A DNA stretch of 64,000 nt from an uncultured Eubacterium sp. (GTDB lineage: Bacteria; Bacillota; Clostridia; Lachnospirales; Lachnospiraceae): positions 18,251-82,250 of the forward strand of contig CAKRDZ010000011.1 in the NCBI GenBank assembly GCA_934316845.1, written 5' to 3'. Below the pieces are notes generated by a model. The model saw only the letters and a list, made by a program, of their open reading frames with translations, was not told where the DNA came from and did no database searches. How positions within the stretch are numbered: position 1 is the first letter of the stretch; each line of letters begins with the position of its first letter. Positions 52,229-61,120 of the stretch are shown in pieces. The position numbers and the translations under genes were made by a program.

Positions 52229-52869
52229 ATGTCTAAGTCTGCTACAAATACAGGGAGTCGTTTCTTAAATTCTTCGTAGAGCATCGCCGCTACTTCGCGC
52301 ATCTGTGGGTGGGCATGAGAATCCACGCGCAGACGGAAGAAGTTTCTCCAGGAACGGAGATTCATCGTTACGACGATTTCTGTTTTCAGGGAATTTGGAA
52401 GGACGGAACGCGCTTCCTGCGGGGTAGCACCCAGTTCAAGCATACGAAAATACGCTTGTTCTGCATTTTCCATCGCCTTTGTCCAGACTTCGTATTTGGC
52501 TTTGTCGTTTTCTTTTGACAGATCGTATTGGAAACCGCTCGCAAGGTCGATGACCGTGATCTGATTGTCAAATTTGTCACCACTGTAGTTGCAGTAACGC
52601 GTACTTTCCTGACTGTAACTTGCGATACGGTGACGCACGATCTCATGTGTCACACCGCGGTCACACACAAAACGAACGGTAACATTTTCATGTTCAATCA
52701 CCGATTCGTGCTGTCTGGTCAGAAGACCTCTGATAAATTTCTCCGCCGAATCTTCTGTGATCTTTCCTTCACTTTTATAACAGACACGTCCGATACGTTC
52801 GATCTTTTTTACAATCTTTTCGTAATCGTCCATATCTATAATTTCTATACTCGGTTTGATTACCTGCAT
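52222..52869 (-). CDS. thyX: Flavin-dependent thymidylate synthase
   Basis: 215 residues. ThyX makes dTMP from dUMP with methylenetetrahydrofolate, FAD and NADPH. The signature RHRIASYSQESTRY (79-92) is the ThyX RHRx7S motif region. It starts after AGAGGAAAG, 14 bases behind glgB, and ends the PEGA-pgm-glgB-thyX run. There is no functional reason for it to sit behind glycogen genes, so co-transcription may be incidental. With thyX here, a thyA gene is not required; whether one exists elsewhere cannot be told. Confidence 0.95.
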   Translation of the reverse strand: MQVIKPSIEIIDMDDYEKIVKKIERIGRVCYKSEGKITEDSAEKFIRGLLTRQHESVIEHENVTVRFVCDRGVTHEIVRHRIASYSQESTRYCNYSGDKFDNQITVIDLASGFQYDLSKENDKAKYEVWTKAMENAEQAYFRMLELGATPQEARSVLPNSLKTEIVVTMNLRSWRNFFRLRVDSHAHPQMREVAAMLYEEFKKRLPVFVADLDIH

Positions 52870-52883
52870 CTTTTCTTTCCTCT

Positions 52884-55127
52884 CTATTTCTTATAGTCGT
52901 ATTCCAGCACGACAACGGACAATGGTGGAAGATAGCAGGTAAGTTCATACGCTGCCTCTTTTTTCTTCTTGTCTGTCGTCACTTTCTTCGCCTTGATCGG
53001 CGATTCATTGAGGCGGCCCCGGCCGCCGTACTTTGGTGCATCGGAATTGAGAATCTCGCGGAATGTACCGCCACACGGTGCTTTTACCGTGTACTGTTCG
53101 TGCGCTACCGGTGTGAAATTGAGAATAAACATCAGCTGTTTTTTCGTCGTTTTTCCCCGGCGCACAAATGCTACCGTGCTTGTCTCCGCACGTTCGCAGT
53201 CCATCCACTCAAATCCCATCACATCGCTGTCATTGTAATACAGCGCATCATTTTCAAGGTAAAGTTTATTCATGTCTTTGATGAACGCATGGATTCCCTG
53301 ATGTGGTTCCTGATCCAATAAGAACCAGTCCAGACTCCGCATCTCGCTCCATTCACGCTCCTGTGCAAATTCCTGTCCCATAAACAGCAGTTTTTTGCCC
53401 GGATGTCCATAGAAGAAACCAAATGCCGCCTTCAGTGCTGCATATTTATCTCCGGTCAGCCCCGGCATTTTATTGAGCAGGGAACATTTTCCATGTACTA
53501 CTTCGTCGTGGGAAAGTACGAGAATGTACTTTTCACTCAGATGATAGGACAGGCTGAAACAGAGCTGTCCATGATGAAACTGCTTAAAATACGGATCCAG
53601 TTTCATATACTCCAAAAAGTCATTCATCCATCCCATATTCCATTTATAAGAAAATCCAAGGCCTTCGTCCTTAACACGCTTTGTGACACCCGGCCACGCC
53701 GTGGATTCCTCCGCAATGATATAGGCGTCCGGATGACGTTTTTCCATAATGCTGTTTAAGTGGCGCAAAAAGTCCATCGCTTCGTAGTTTTCGTTGCCGC
53801 CATCTTTGTTTGGAAGCCAGTCGCCATCCTGCTTTCCATAATCAAGATAAAGCATCGAAGCCACGGCATCTACACGAAGTCCGTCGATATGGAACTTTTC
53901 CACCCAGAAAAGAGCGTTGGCAACAAGGAAATTCTGCACTTCCTTCTTTCCGTAATCGAAGATGTACGTTCCCCAGTCCGGATGTTCGCCGCGGCGGCGG
54001 TCGCTGTGTTCATACACTGCCTGTCCATCGAAATTTCCGAGGCAGTGCGCATCTTTCGGAAAATGAGCCGGAACCCAGTCAAGAATTACTTCAATGCCGC
54101 GTTTGTGCATTTCATCGACAAAATACATAAAGTCTTTTGGCGTTCCGTAACGGCTCGTCGGTGCATAATAACAGCCTACCTGATAGCCCCATGAACCATC
54201 AAACGGATATTCGGCAATCCCCATCAGTTCAATGTGGGTATATCCCATTTCCACGAGATAATCGCCCAGCATTTCTGCCAGTTCACGGTACGAATAAAAG
54301 CCATTGTCGTCATCCTCGACACGTTTTTTCCACGAACCAAGATGAGCCTCGTAAATGTTCATCGGCGCACGCTCGCGCACTTCTCTCGTCTTCCCATGAT
54401 GCTTCTTTTCGTAGTCTGCATCCTGCCATTCATAACCGGTAAGCGATGTTACCACAGAGGCATTGTCCGGGCGCACCTGCGCATAATTTCCATACGGATC
54501 CGTCTTAAAGAGAAGATCGCCGCTTCTCGTCGTGATCTGGTATTTGTACACAGCGCCTTCGCCGACATTTGGCACAAACAATTCATAGATGCCACTTGGT
54601 CCGATCAGCCGCATCGTGTGAAGTCTTCCATCCCACATATTGAAATTACCGACGACACTCACACTTCTTGCATGAGGTGCCCATACCGCAAATCTTGTAC
54701 CCGTCACACCGTCGATTGTCTCGACATGTGCTCCTAATTTATCAAAGATTTCATAATGACTGCCCTGCGCAAAAAGATAGGTGTCGTAATCGGTTATCTC
54801 CGGCTCATAGGCGTACGGATCTGCCGTCTCGACCACATCTCCCTCACCATACCGGATCCGGACGCGGTAATCCTTCAACTGGTCTTTCTTTTTCTCGATC
54901 TGCAGCCCAAAAAGTCCGAGTTCCGCATCCAGTTCTTCTGCCTCATAGGCAGTTTCCCCGGACACATCGGTGATCCACACACGCTGCGCCACCGGCCGGC
55001 GCACAACAAACATCTGCGTTCCCTCGTAAAAATGCATTCCAAGGAGATCCTGCGGAGCATTGATCACCCCTTCTTCCATTTCTTCGATCAATTGTGGATT
55101 CATCCACTCTTTCAGTATTTCATTCAC
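52884..55127 (-). CDS. glgB: 1,4-alpha-glucan branching enzyme
   Basis: About 747 residues. It makes alpha-1,6 branches in glycogen. N-terminal carbohydrate-binding segments (CBM48, about 20-230) precede a GH13 catalytic domain with DWVPAHFPKD, GLRVDAVASMLYLDY (nucleophile Asp), AEESTAWPGVT (acid Glu) and LSHDEVVHGK. A C-terminal beta domain ends at VVVLEYDYKK. The start is uncertain: I prefer GTG at 55127, eleven bases after GGAGG. A TTG at 55148 would sit on that ribosome site; an ATG lies at 55103. It follows pgm closely, so mutase and branching enzyme are made together. Confidence 0.93.
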   Translation of the reverse strand: MNEILKEWMNPQLIEEMEEGVINAPQDLLGMHFYEGTQMFVVRRPVAQRVWITDVSGETAYEAEELDAELGLFGLQIEKKKDQLKDYRVRIRYGEGDVVETADPYAYEPEITDYDTYLFAQGSHYEIFDKLGAHVETIDGVTGTRFAVWAPHARSVSVVGNFNMWDGRLHTMRLIGPSGIYELFVPNVGEGAVYKYQITTRSGDLLFKTDPYGNYAQVRPDNASVVTSLTGYEWQDADYEKKHHGKTREVRERAPMNIYEAHLGSWKKRVEDDDNGFYSYRELAEMLGDYLVEMGYTHIELMGIAEYPFDGSWGYQVGCYYAPTSRYGTPKDFMYFVDEMHKRGIEVILDWVPAHFPKDAHCLGNFDGQAVYEHSDRRRGEHPDWGTYIFDYGKKEVQNFLVANALFWVEKFHIDGLRVDAVASMLYLDYGKQDGDWLPNKDGGNENYEAMDFLRHLNSIMEKRHPDAYIIAEESTAWPGVTKRVKDEGLGFSYKWNMGWMNDFLEYMKLDPYFKQFHHGQLCFSLSYHLSEKYILVLSHDEVVHGKCSLLNKMPGLTGDKYAALKAAFGFFYGHPGKKLLFMGQEFAQEREWSEMRSLDWFLLDQEPHQGIHAFIKDMNKLYLENDALYYNDSDVMGFEWMDCERAETSTVAFVRRGKTTKKQLMFILNFTPVAHEQYTVKAPCGGTFREILNSDAPKYGGRGRLNESPIKAKKVTTDKKKKEAAYELTCYLPPLSVVVLEYDYKK

Positions 55128-55149
55128 TCTTTCTTCAACCTCCTCCAAA

Positions 55150-56877
55150 TCAAAGAAGTGTCCCTTTTACAATTTCTGCCAATTCCTTGGATTTTTTCTC
55201 TGCGTCGTCCATATCCTTGCCAACAACCCCAAAATAAATCTTAATCTTTGGCTCGGTTCCCGATGGGCGGATACACAGCCATGCATCGTCTGTCAATTCA
55301 AAGTACAATACATTTGATTTTGGCAGCCCTGTCTTTCCTTCTTCGCCTGTCTGGATATTTTTGATGGTATCACGGTCATAATCGCGAACCGCTGTCACTT
55401 TATAAGGGCCAAATTCCATCGGCGGATTTTCACGAAGACCACTCATCGTAGACTTAATCTTCTCCAGACCTTCGATGCCCTTGTGCGTGATCGCAATCAC
55501 ATCATCTTTGTAATATCCGTATTTCTCATACATATTGATCATAGCATCCCATAATGTCATGCCACGTTTTTTATAATAAGCTGCTGCCTCGCAAAGTGCC
55601 ATGGAAGCCACGATACCGTCTTTGTCACGGGCATGGGTTCCGATCAGGCAGCCATAACTTTCTTCAAATCCAAAAAGGTACGTACCCTCTCCGGTCTGCT
55701 CACTCTTTAAGATCTCACGGCCGATCCACTTAAATCCGGTCAGACATTCTACAACTTTAATGCCGTAATGTTTGGCGATGGCATCAACAAGGTTGGTCGT
55801 TACGATCGTTTTTACCATATAGCCGTCTTCCGGCAGTTTGCCTTCCAGTGCCAGTTTCTGTCCGATCTCATAATCCGCAAGGAACGAACCACTCATATTT
55901 CCGGTCAGGCAGATGTATTCGCCGGATTTACTGTCTTTTACATATACGCCAAGGCGGTCGGCATCCGGGTCTGTCGCAAGAACCAGATCGGCATCCTTTT
56001 CCTTTGCAAGGGCAAGAGCCAGTTCAAATGCTTCTCTCGCCTCCGGATTTGGATAGCTGACAGTCGGAAATTCGCCGTCCGGAAGTTCCTGCTCCGGCAC
56101 AACAAAGACATTGGTAAATCCAAGTTCTTTCAATACGCGGCGTACCGGAATATTACCGGTTCCGTGCAGCGGTGTATAGACGATGCGAAGATCTTTTTCC
56201 ACTTCTTTGATGCATTGCGGATGCAGCACATTTTTCTTCAATTCTTCCATATAACGGTCATCGATCGCTGCGCCGATATTCTCATACAATCCGGCTTTCA
56301 CTGCCTCGTCTTTTGGCATTGTCTTTACGGTCGCATAATCGGTCACGGCTTTTACTTCATCCATGATTCCGGTGTCGTGAGGCGGTGTGATCTGCGCTCC
56401 GTCCTCCCAGTATACTTTATATCCATTGTATTCCGGCGGATTGTGGCTTGCTGTCACGTTAATACCGGAAATACAGCCGAGTTCTCTGACGGCAAAAGAA
56501 AGTTCCGGTGTCGGACGAAGGCTCTCAAATACATAAGCTTTGATGCCGTTTGCAGCCAGACAGCAGGCAGCTTCATCGGCAAATTCCGGTGACATTCTAC
56601 GGCTGTCGAATGCAATTGCAACTCCTTTTTTCCCGCCTTTCTGACTCAATATGTAATTGGCAAGTCCCTGTGTCGCCTTCCGTACCGTGTATACGTTCAT
56701 ACGGTTCGTACCGGCTCCAATGATCCCGCGAAGTCCCGCCGTACCAAATTCAAGATCCGCATAAAAACGCTCCTTGATCTCGTTTTCATCCCCCCGGATC
56801 GATTCCAGTTCCCTTTTGGTATCCTCGTCAAAATAAGGATTTGCCAACCATTCTTCATAATTTTCCATGTAACCCAT
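55150..56877 (-). CDS. Phospho-sugar mutase (phosphoglucomutase type)
   Basis: 575 residues, the length of PgcA-type alpha-D-phosphohexomutases. It converts glucose-6-phosphate and glucose-1-phosphate, supplying glycogen synthesis. Motifs: TASHNPPEYNGYKVYW (phosphoserine loop; Ser in TASHNP), DPDADRLGVY (Mg2+ loop), GFEESYG (sugar-binding loop), RPSGTEPKIKIYF (phosphate loop). The start at 56877 follows AAGGAG. It belongs to a run PEGA lipoprotein, mutase, glgB, thyX with gaps of about 20 bases. Mannose or glucosamine isomers are possible substrates, but the neighbour glgB favours glucose. Confidence 0.92.
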   Translation of the reverse strand: MGYMENYEEWLANPYFDEDTKRELESIRGDENEIKERFYADLEFGTAGLRGIIGAGTNRMNVYTVRKATQGLANYILSQKGGKKGVAIAFDSRRMSPEFADEAACCLAANGIKAYVFESLRPTPELSFAVRELGCISGINVTASHNPPEYNGYKVYWEDGAQITPPHDTGIMDEVKAVTDYATVKTMPKDEAVKAGLYENIGAAIDDRYMEELKKNVLHPQCIKEVEKDLRIVYTPLHGTGNIPVRRVLKELGFTNVFVVPEQELPDGEFPTVSYPNPEAREAFELALALAKEKDADLVLATDPDADRLGVYVKDSKSGEYICLTGNMSGSFLADYEIGQKLALEGKLPEDGYMVKTIVTTNLVDAIAKHYGIKVVECLTGFKWIGREILKSEQTGEGTYLFGFEESYGCLIGTHARDKDGIVASMALCEAAAYYKKRGMTLWDAMINMYEKYGYYKDDVIAITHKGIEGLEKIKSTMSGLRENPPMEFGPYKVTAVRDYDRDTIKNIQTGEEGKTGLPKSNVLYFELTDDAWLCIRPSGTEPKIKIYFGVVGKDMDDAEKKSKELAEIVKGTLL

Positions 56878-56896
56878 AATAAATATCTCCTTTCCA

Positions 56897-58207
56897 TTAA
56901 TTGGTTTCGCTTCCCTTTGCTTCCAGATCCGGAAAACTCCAGGAAACGTCTTCATCATCGTCTGTTGTCGTGACAGAATAACTCTTTGTCGTATATCCGT
57001 CTTTTGCCACCGTCAATGTGACCGCTCCGATTTTTTTCGGAAAACTGCACGGCGCGACTCCCTGGTAATTGCCATCCAGATAAACGCTTGCCCCGGCAGG
57101 AGTGCTGACAGTGATCTTATGGTCGTTATCATAACTTTCCGTCACCGTATTCTGCTGGTTCGAATCATCCTTTTCCACACTGCTCTCATCATCGCTTGAC
57201 ACTTCTGCCTCTTCTTCCGCAAGACTGATCCTTACCGTCGGATTGGCGGACTGCACGTCCACAACGCCGGTATACGTTGTATAACCATCCAATACAACCT
57301 TTATCGAATGTTTCCCATATTTGAGAGACACCGGTTTACTGTAGTCGGTCATCGTTCCATTGACATACAATTCCGCACCCTGCGGATCAATGTCAAATAC
57401 AACCTGTCCTTTGTCTTTGACTGTGCTCTTAAAGAGTGACATATCAAGTTCCAGCGTCTTGTCGCGCTCGACGGCAATACTCCGGCTCCCTTCAAAGTCC
57501 CCGTTTTTCATGGAAACTTCGTAAGTTCCTTCCGGAACAGGCACCAGCATGTCTTTTGTCACCGGCAGGATCCGTACACCGGAAATGGTCATCGTTCCGC
57601 CGATAAAATCTTTATATTTGGCAGGCTTGATATAGCCGTGCCCTTTTGTCACCACGAGCGAATAGGCTTTTCCTTTGACTCCGCGGAAAGTCACTTCGTC
57701 TGTGGCGGCAATTTCCTGTAATTCAATTGGTTTCCCATCAGAAAACGCCTGAAATCCGCTTCCATAGCGGTAGCGCGTCCCCTGTATCTCAAGATACGAT
57801 TCGTCCGTATTGAACCGAACATCCTTTACGTCATCATTTTCCACAATATCTTTGGAAATCTGCACTTTCTGCAGCGATGTCTTTCCCTCATCCAGATATA
57901 AATCCAGGACTTGTCCAATCTCAAGAGATTCGGACGAAATCTGTTTTTCATTTTTCGTCAAAATCTCTGTCGCCCCACTATATGTATAGGTAGCTTCTTT
58001 TTCCAGCTCCGGTTCGTAAAATGTCATCGAGCCGGCCTCTGCCTTTGTCAGCACGCCCACAAGATCGCGTCCCTTTTCATAGGTGATTGACGCATTGGGA
58101 TTCGGACTTTGCGTCACTGCCTGTCTCGCCATCTTTTTCCCACATCCGGAAAGAAGCAGACAACAGAGCAATCCCAAAAACAATCCCATTATTCTTTTGT
58201 CTCTCAT
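56897..58207 (-). CDS. Lipoprotein with two PEGA domains
   Basis: 436 residues. Lipoprotein signal ends at LLSGC (Cys22). Residues 50-230 are an unassigned beta-rich region. Two PEGA domains follow: one near 265-320 (FDIDPQGAELYVNG ... GYTTYTGVV) and one at about 360-410 (KITVSTPAGASVYLDGNYQG). PEGA domains are surface repeats of unclear function, often near S-layer or wall proteins. I start at the second ATG of a close pair (58207), six bases after GAGG. It leads a run with pgm, glgB and thyX. Confidence 0.85.
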   Translation of the reverse strand: MRDKRIMGLFLGLLCCLLLSGCGKKMARQAVTQSPNPNASITYEKGRDLVGVLTKAEAGSMTFYEPELEKEATYTYSGATEILTKNEKQISSESLEIGQVLDLYLDEGKTSLQKVQISKDIVENDDVKDVRFNTDESYLEIQGTRYRYGSGFQAFSDGKPIELQEIAATDEVTFRGVKGKAYSLVVTKGHGYIKPAKYKDFIGGTMTISGVRILPVTKDMLVPVPEGTYEVSMKNGDFEGSRSIAVERDKTLELDMSLFKSTVKDKGQVVFDIDPQGAELYVNGTMTDYSKPVSLKYGKHSIKVVLDGYTTYTGVVDVQSANPTVRISLAEEEAEVSSDDESSVEKDDSNQQNTVTESYDNDHKITVSTPAGASVYLDGNYQGVAPCSFPKKIGAVTLTVAKDGYTTKSYSVTTTDDDEDVSWSFPDLEAKGSETN

Positions 58208-58267
58208 CATGCACCTCATTCTCTGTCACTATAATGATTGCAAACTTTACAGTCATTGTACCATAGA

Positions 58268-59266
58268 TTACAAAAAACTTCCACCGTTTTCATAGTTTTT
58301 TAAAAACTGTTCGCGACATCCTTCCATCTCGCCCAAACTACGGAGTTTTTGGAGACTCTGCTCCGAGAACCAGCTTTTTTTATGGTTATAATATCCATTT
58401 AACAGTTTCCAGTATTTCTCCGGGAACAATAACATAATGTAGATAAATTCCTGATCTTCCCGTGAGAGCCGGATATTTTTTGCATAACTTTCAAGAATTG
58501 CCATTCCTTTTTTTCTGTCCCATCCATTTTTTTCCAGTGTCTTCCGCATGAGATACGTCAGATCGAGAAGGGGGATCCCCTTTCCTGCCTTTTCAAATCC
58601 TACCGTCGCAAGATGACCGGATTCCCGGATGAGATTATGATAGTTATAATCTCCGTGGCAGTAGCGCCCTCCATTTTCCAATATTTTCCTATAATAGGCG
58701 CACTTTTCGAGCCGCCCCGCTGCCTCAACCGCCTTTTCATAAAAGCGCTCAAAACACGCAATGGCCTGTATCTCAAATTCGGTACGCTGTTTTTTCTTTT
58801 TCATATAAGTATGGATCCGTTTTAATTCCCGCGTATGTTTCTGCACTTTCTCCAAAAGCGGTACGGTAGTCATCACCGGCTCTTCCTCTGCGAATACACA
58901 CACATCTTCCAGAGCGCGGTGCAGTCTGGCGAGATTTTCCCCTGCGAGCGCAAGATCCGATTTGAGCCGGAGATCACACTCCTCACCGGAAAACCAATGG
59001 TAAAGTACGTACTTTTCTCCCGTTTCCAGTTCTGTGACATACTCCTCCGCACGATTTTTCACCACGCTGTCAATCCGTTCAAACCCGCGCATAACAAGAA
59101 TTTCTTTTATTTTATTTTCAAAGGTAAAGTGCCCGCGAATCTGCTCGTATTCACGCAGCAATACCGGCCCCTGCGTCGTCTCCAGCAGCCATCCGCCGCG
59201 GTGGCGGTAACGTCGTTTTACGGACAGATCATAATTTTCCAGACCTTTTTCCACTTTATCTTCCAA
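58268..59266 (-). CDS. CotS-family spore coat kinase-like protein
   Basis: About 332 residues. It resembles CotS/YutH/YsxE proteins, which have an aminoglycoside phosphotransferase-like fold. GGRYCHGDYNYHNLIRE contains the HGDYxxxN catalytic loop (Asp and Asn kept). The next loop reads TVGFEKAGKG, where a DFxxA/DFE-type Asp would be expected in active kinases. The lost Asp suggests a weakened or inactive kinase. I propose TTG at 59266, eight bases after GGAGGGG; an ATG at 59284 overlaps that site. It lies beside ytvI, another sporulation gene, so a spore coat role fits. Confidence 0.8.
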   Translation of the reverse strand: MEDKVEKGLENYDLSVKRRYRHRGGWLLETTQGPVLLREYEQIRGHFTFENKIKEILVMRGFERIDSVVKNRAEEYVTELETGEKYVLYHWFSGEECDLRLKSDLALAGENLARLHRALEDVCVFAEEEPVMTTVPLLEKVQKHTRELKRIHTYMKKKKQRTEFEIQAIACFERFYEKAVEAAGRLEKCAYYRKILENGGRYCHGDYNYHNLIRESGHLATVGFEKAGKGIPLLDLTYLMRKTLEKNGWDRKKGMAILESYAKNIRLSREDQEFIYIMLLFPEKYWKLLNGYYNHKKSWFSEQSLQKLRSLGEMEGCREQFLKNYENGGSFL

Positions 59267-59308
59267 CTTACACCCCTCCTTCATGTTGTAACATTGTATG
59301 AAGGAAGG

Positions 59309-60331
59309 TCACGTTGTATGACTAAAAGATACCTGTTCAAATACCGTTTTTAATATCGTAAGTCCGATCGGACCGAGTACGATGCCGCCGACTCCAAACA
59401 GTTTCAGACCCACGTAGACAGACAAAAGCACATACAGCGGCTTCAATCCCATCTCTTTTCCCATAAGGCGCGGTTCCAGCACTTCCCGGACGACCACCGT
59501 CACTACGTACAGCGTCAAAAGCACCGCCGCCGTCACATAATCTTTTTGAAACCAGGAAAAAACGGCCCACGGGATCAGCACCGTTCCGCTTCCAAGAATT
59601 GGAAACGCGTCCACGACAGCGATAATGATACCGAGCAGCACGGCATACGGATTTTTTAACAGCAGCAATACGATCGTAGAAATTACCGCGATAAAAAACA
59701 ACAGCAGTCCCTGTGCTTTGAGGTAAGCAAATCCCGCAATCTTTAATTTTTTCACGTAAGGCACGAGCGCCGGGTAGCGCACCTCTGTTTTTTCATCCCA
59801 TGCCAAAAGAAGAGTCGCCATCAAAAAGACGACAAAACCGGCGCCCCATTCGCCGATCCGCAGAAACATCCGTGGGAGACTTCCGGTGATCTGCGGCAGC
59901 AAAACTCCGGCGATCTGTCCATCCATATCAATCAGGCGCGCCTCCAGCCACCGGTAACTGGTTCCTTTTGTCAACGCAAGCAGGTTGTCGATGGAACCGC
60001 AGCCCCCTTGACACAAATGCGCCAGAGCACCTGCCCGACCGGGAAGGTGTCGGATAAATTCCACGAGCTGGCTTGCACACAAATAACCGATATAAAACAA
60101 AAAACTTCCCACCGCTCCAAGACTTACCAATACCAAAAGAATGCTGCATAATTTCTGGTTCATATGTGTCGCCGTATGTATCTTTTTCGTCCACGGCTGG
60201 AGCATTTTCGCAAATATTAACGCCAATACAAAAGGAACTACAAGTGGCAAAATATAGCAAAAGCTAACATAGATCACACATGCAGTTCCTAATAACACCA
60301 ATACTCTCTTGTACTTTTTAACATGGTTCAT
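59309..60331 (-). CDS. ytvI: Sporulation membrane protein YtvI (AI-2E permease family)
   Basis: 340 residues with seven to eight helices, AI-2E/YtvI family (MNHVKKYKRVLVLLG start; FPILGSGTVLIPWAVFSWF and EPRLMGKEMGLKPLYVLLS near the end). YtvI-type proteins are linked to sporulation in Bacillus and Clostridia. The start follows AAAGGAG. A candidate sigma-G-type promoter lies in the 84-base gap upstream. The cotS-like gene follows 42 bases later, so a sporulation transcript is plausible. Confidence 0.88.
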   Translation of the reverse strand: MNHVKKYKRVLVLLGTACVIYVSFCYILPLVVPFVLALIFAKMLQPWTKKIHTATHMNQKLCSILLVLVSLGAVGSFLFYIGYLCASQLVEFIRHLPGRAGALAHLCQGGCGSIDNLLALTKGTSYRWLEARLIDMDGQIAGVLLPQITGSLPRMFLRIGEWGAGFVVFLMATLLLAWDEKTEVRYPALVPYVKKLKIAGFAYLKAQGLLLFFIAVISTIVLLLLKNPYAVLLGIIIAVVDAFPILGSGTVLIPWAVFSWFQKDYVTAAVLLTLYVVTVVVREVLEPRLMGKEMGLKPLYVLLSVYVGLKLFGVGGIVLGPIGLTILKTVFEQVSFSHTT

Positions 60332-60385
60332 GGGTATTCTCCTTTCCGGGTTCCTCGCTGTACTTCTGTATCTGTCATACCCGGT

Positions 60386-60416
60386 TAGTATGAACCAAAT
60401 GTTGTTCGTTTATTCT
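60386..60416 (-). promoter_or_regulatory. Candidate sigma-G-type promoter for ytvI
   Basis: Minus-strand AGAATA (60411-60416), 18-base spacer, and CATACTA (60386-60392), which fits the forespore sigma-G -10 exactly. The -35 has one change from TGAATA and overlaps the upstream stop codon. Confidence 0.5.
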
Positions 60417-61120
60417 TACTCTTTTACAATAAATCGGTAACCTACTGCCCAGACCGTCTCGATATACTGCGGATTCTGGGTGTCTTTTTCAATCTTCTCA
60501 CGGATCTTTTTGATGTGAACCGTAACGGTTGCAATGTCCGCACCAACCGGACTCAGCTGCCACACTTCTTCCAAAAGTTCTTCTTTGGAAAATACACGGT
60601 TTGGATGCTGCGCTAAGAAGAACAAAAGATCAAATTCTTTCGTCGTAAGGTTCTTCTCGACACCATCTACATACACACGGCGCGCCGTGCGGTCGATCTT
60701 CAGTCCGCCGGCTTCGATCACTTCGTTTTCTTCCTTCATACTGCTTCCAACCAGTTTTTTATAGCGCTCCAAATGTGCTTTTACACGAGCCACAAGTTCA
60801 CTTGGACTAAACGGCTTCGTCATATAGTCGTTGGCACCCAGCCCCAGTCCGCGAATCTTGTCGATATCTTCTTTCTTCGCAGAAACCATCATAATCGGTA
60901 TCTCGGATGTCTCACGAATCTTCTTGCAGATTTCAAATCCATCCGTCCCCGGCAGCATAAGATCCAAAATTACCATATCAAATTTCTCTGTAATAGCCAG
61001 GTTCATGCCTTCTGTCCCATCACTGCAGATCACAACATCAAATCCACTCAATTCCAGATAATCCTTTTCCAATTCAGCAATTGGCAATTCATCCTCCACA
61101 ATTAAAATTTTCTTACTCAT
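60416..61120 (-). CDS. OmpR/PhoB family response regulator
   Basis: 234 residues: receiver domain with Asp53 (MVILDLMLPGTDG) and Lys82, then a winged-helix DNA-binding domain (about 135-232; LTTKEFDLLFFLAQHPNRVFS and VTVHIKKIREKI). The start follows AAGGAGG and overlaps the kinase stop codon (ATGAGTAA, eight bases), so both are made together. Target genes are not visible. Confidence 0.95.
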   Translation of the reverse strand: MSKKILIVEDELPIAELEKDYLELSGFDVVICSDGTEGMNLAITEKFDMVILDLMLPGTDGFEICKKIRETSEIPIMMVSAKKEDIDKIRGLGLGANDYMTKPFSPSELVARVKAHLERYKKLVGSSMKEENEVIEAGGLKIDRTARRVYVDGVEKNLTTKEFDLLFFLAQHPNRVFSKEELLEEVWQLSPVGADIATVTVHIKKIREKIEKDTQNPQYIETVWAVGYRFIVKE

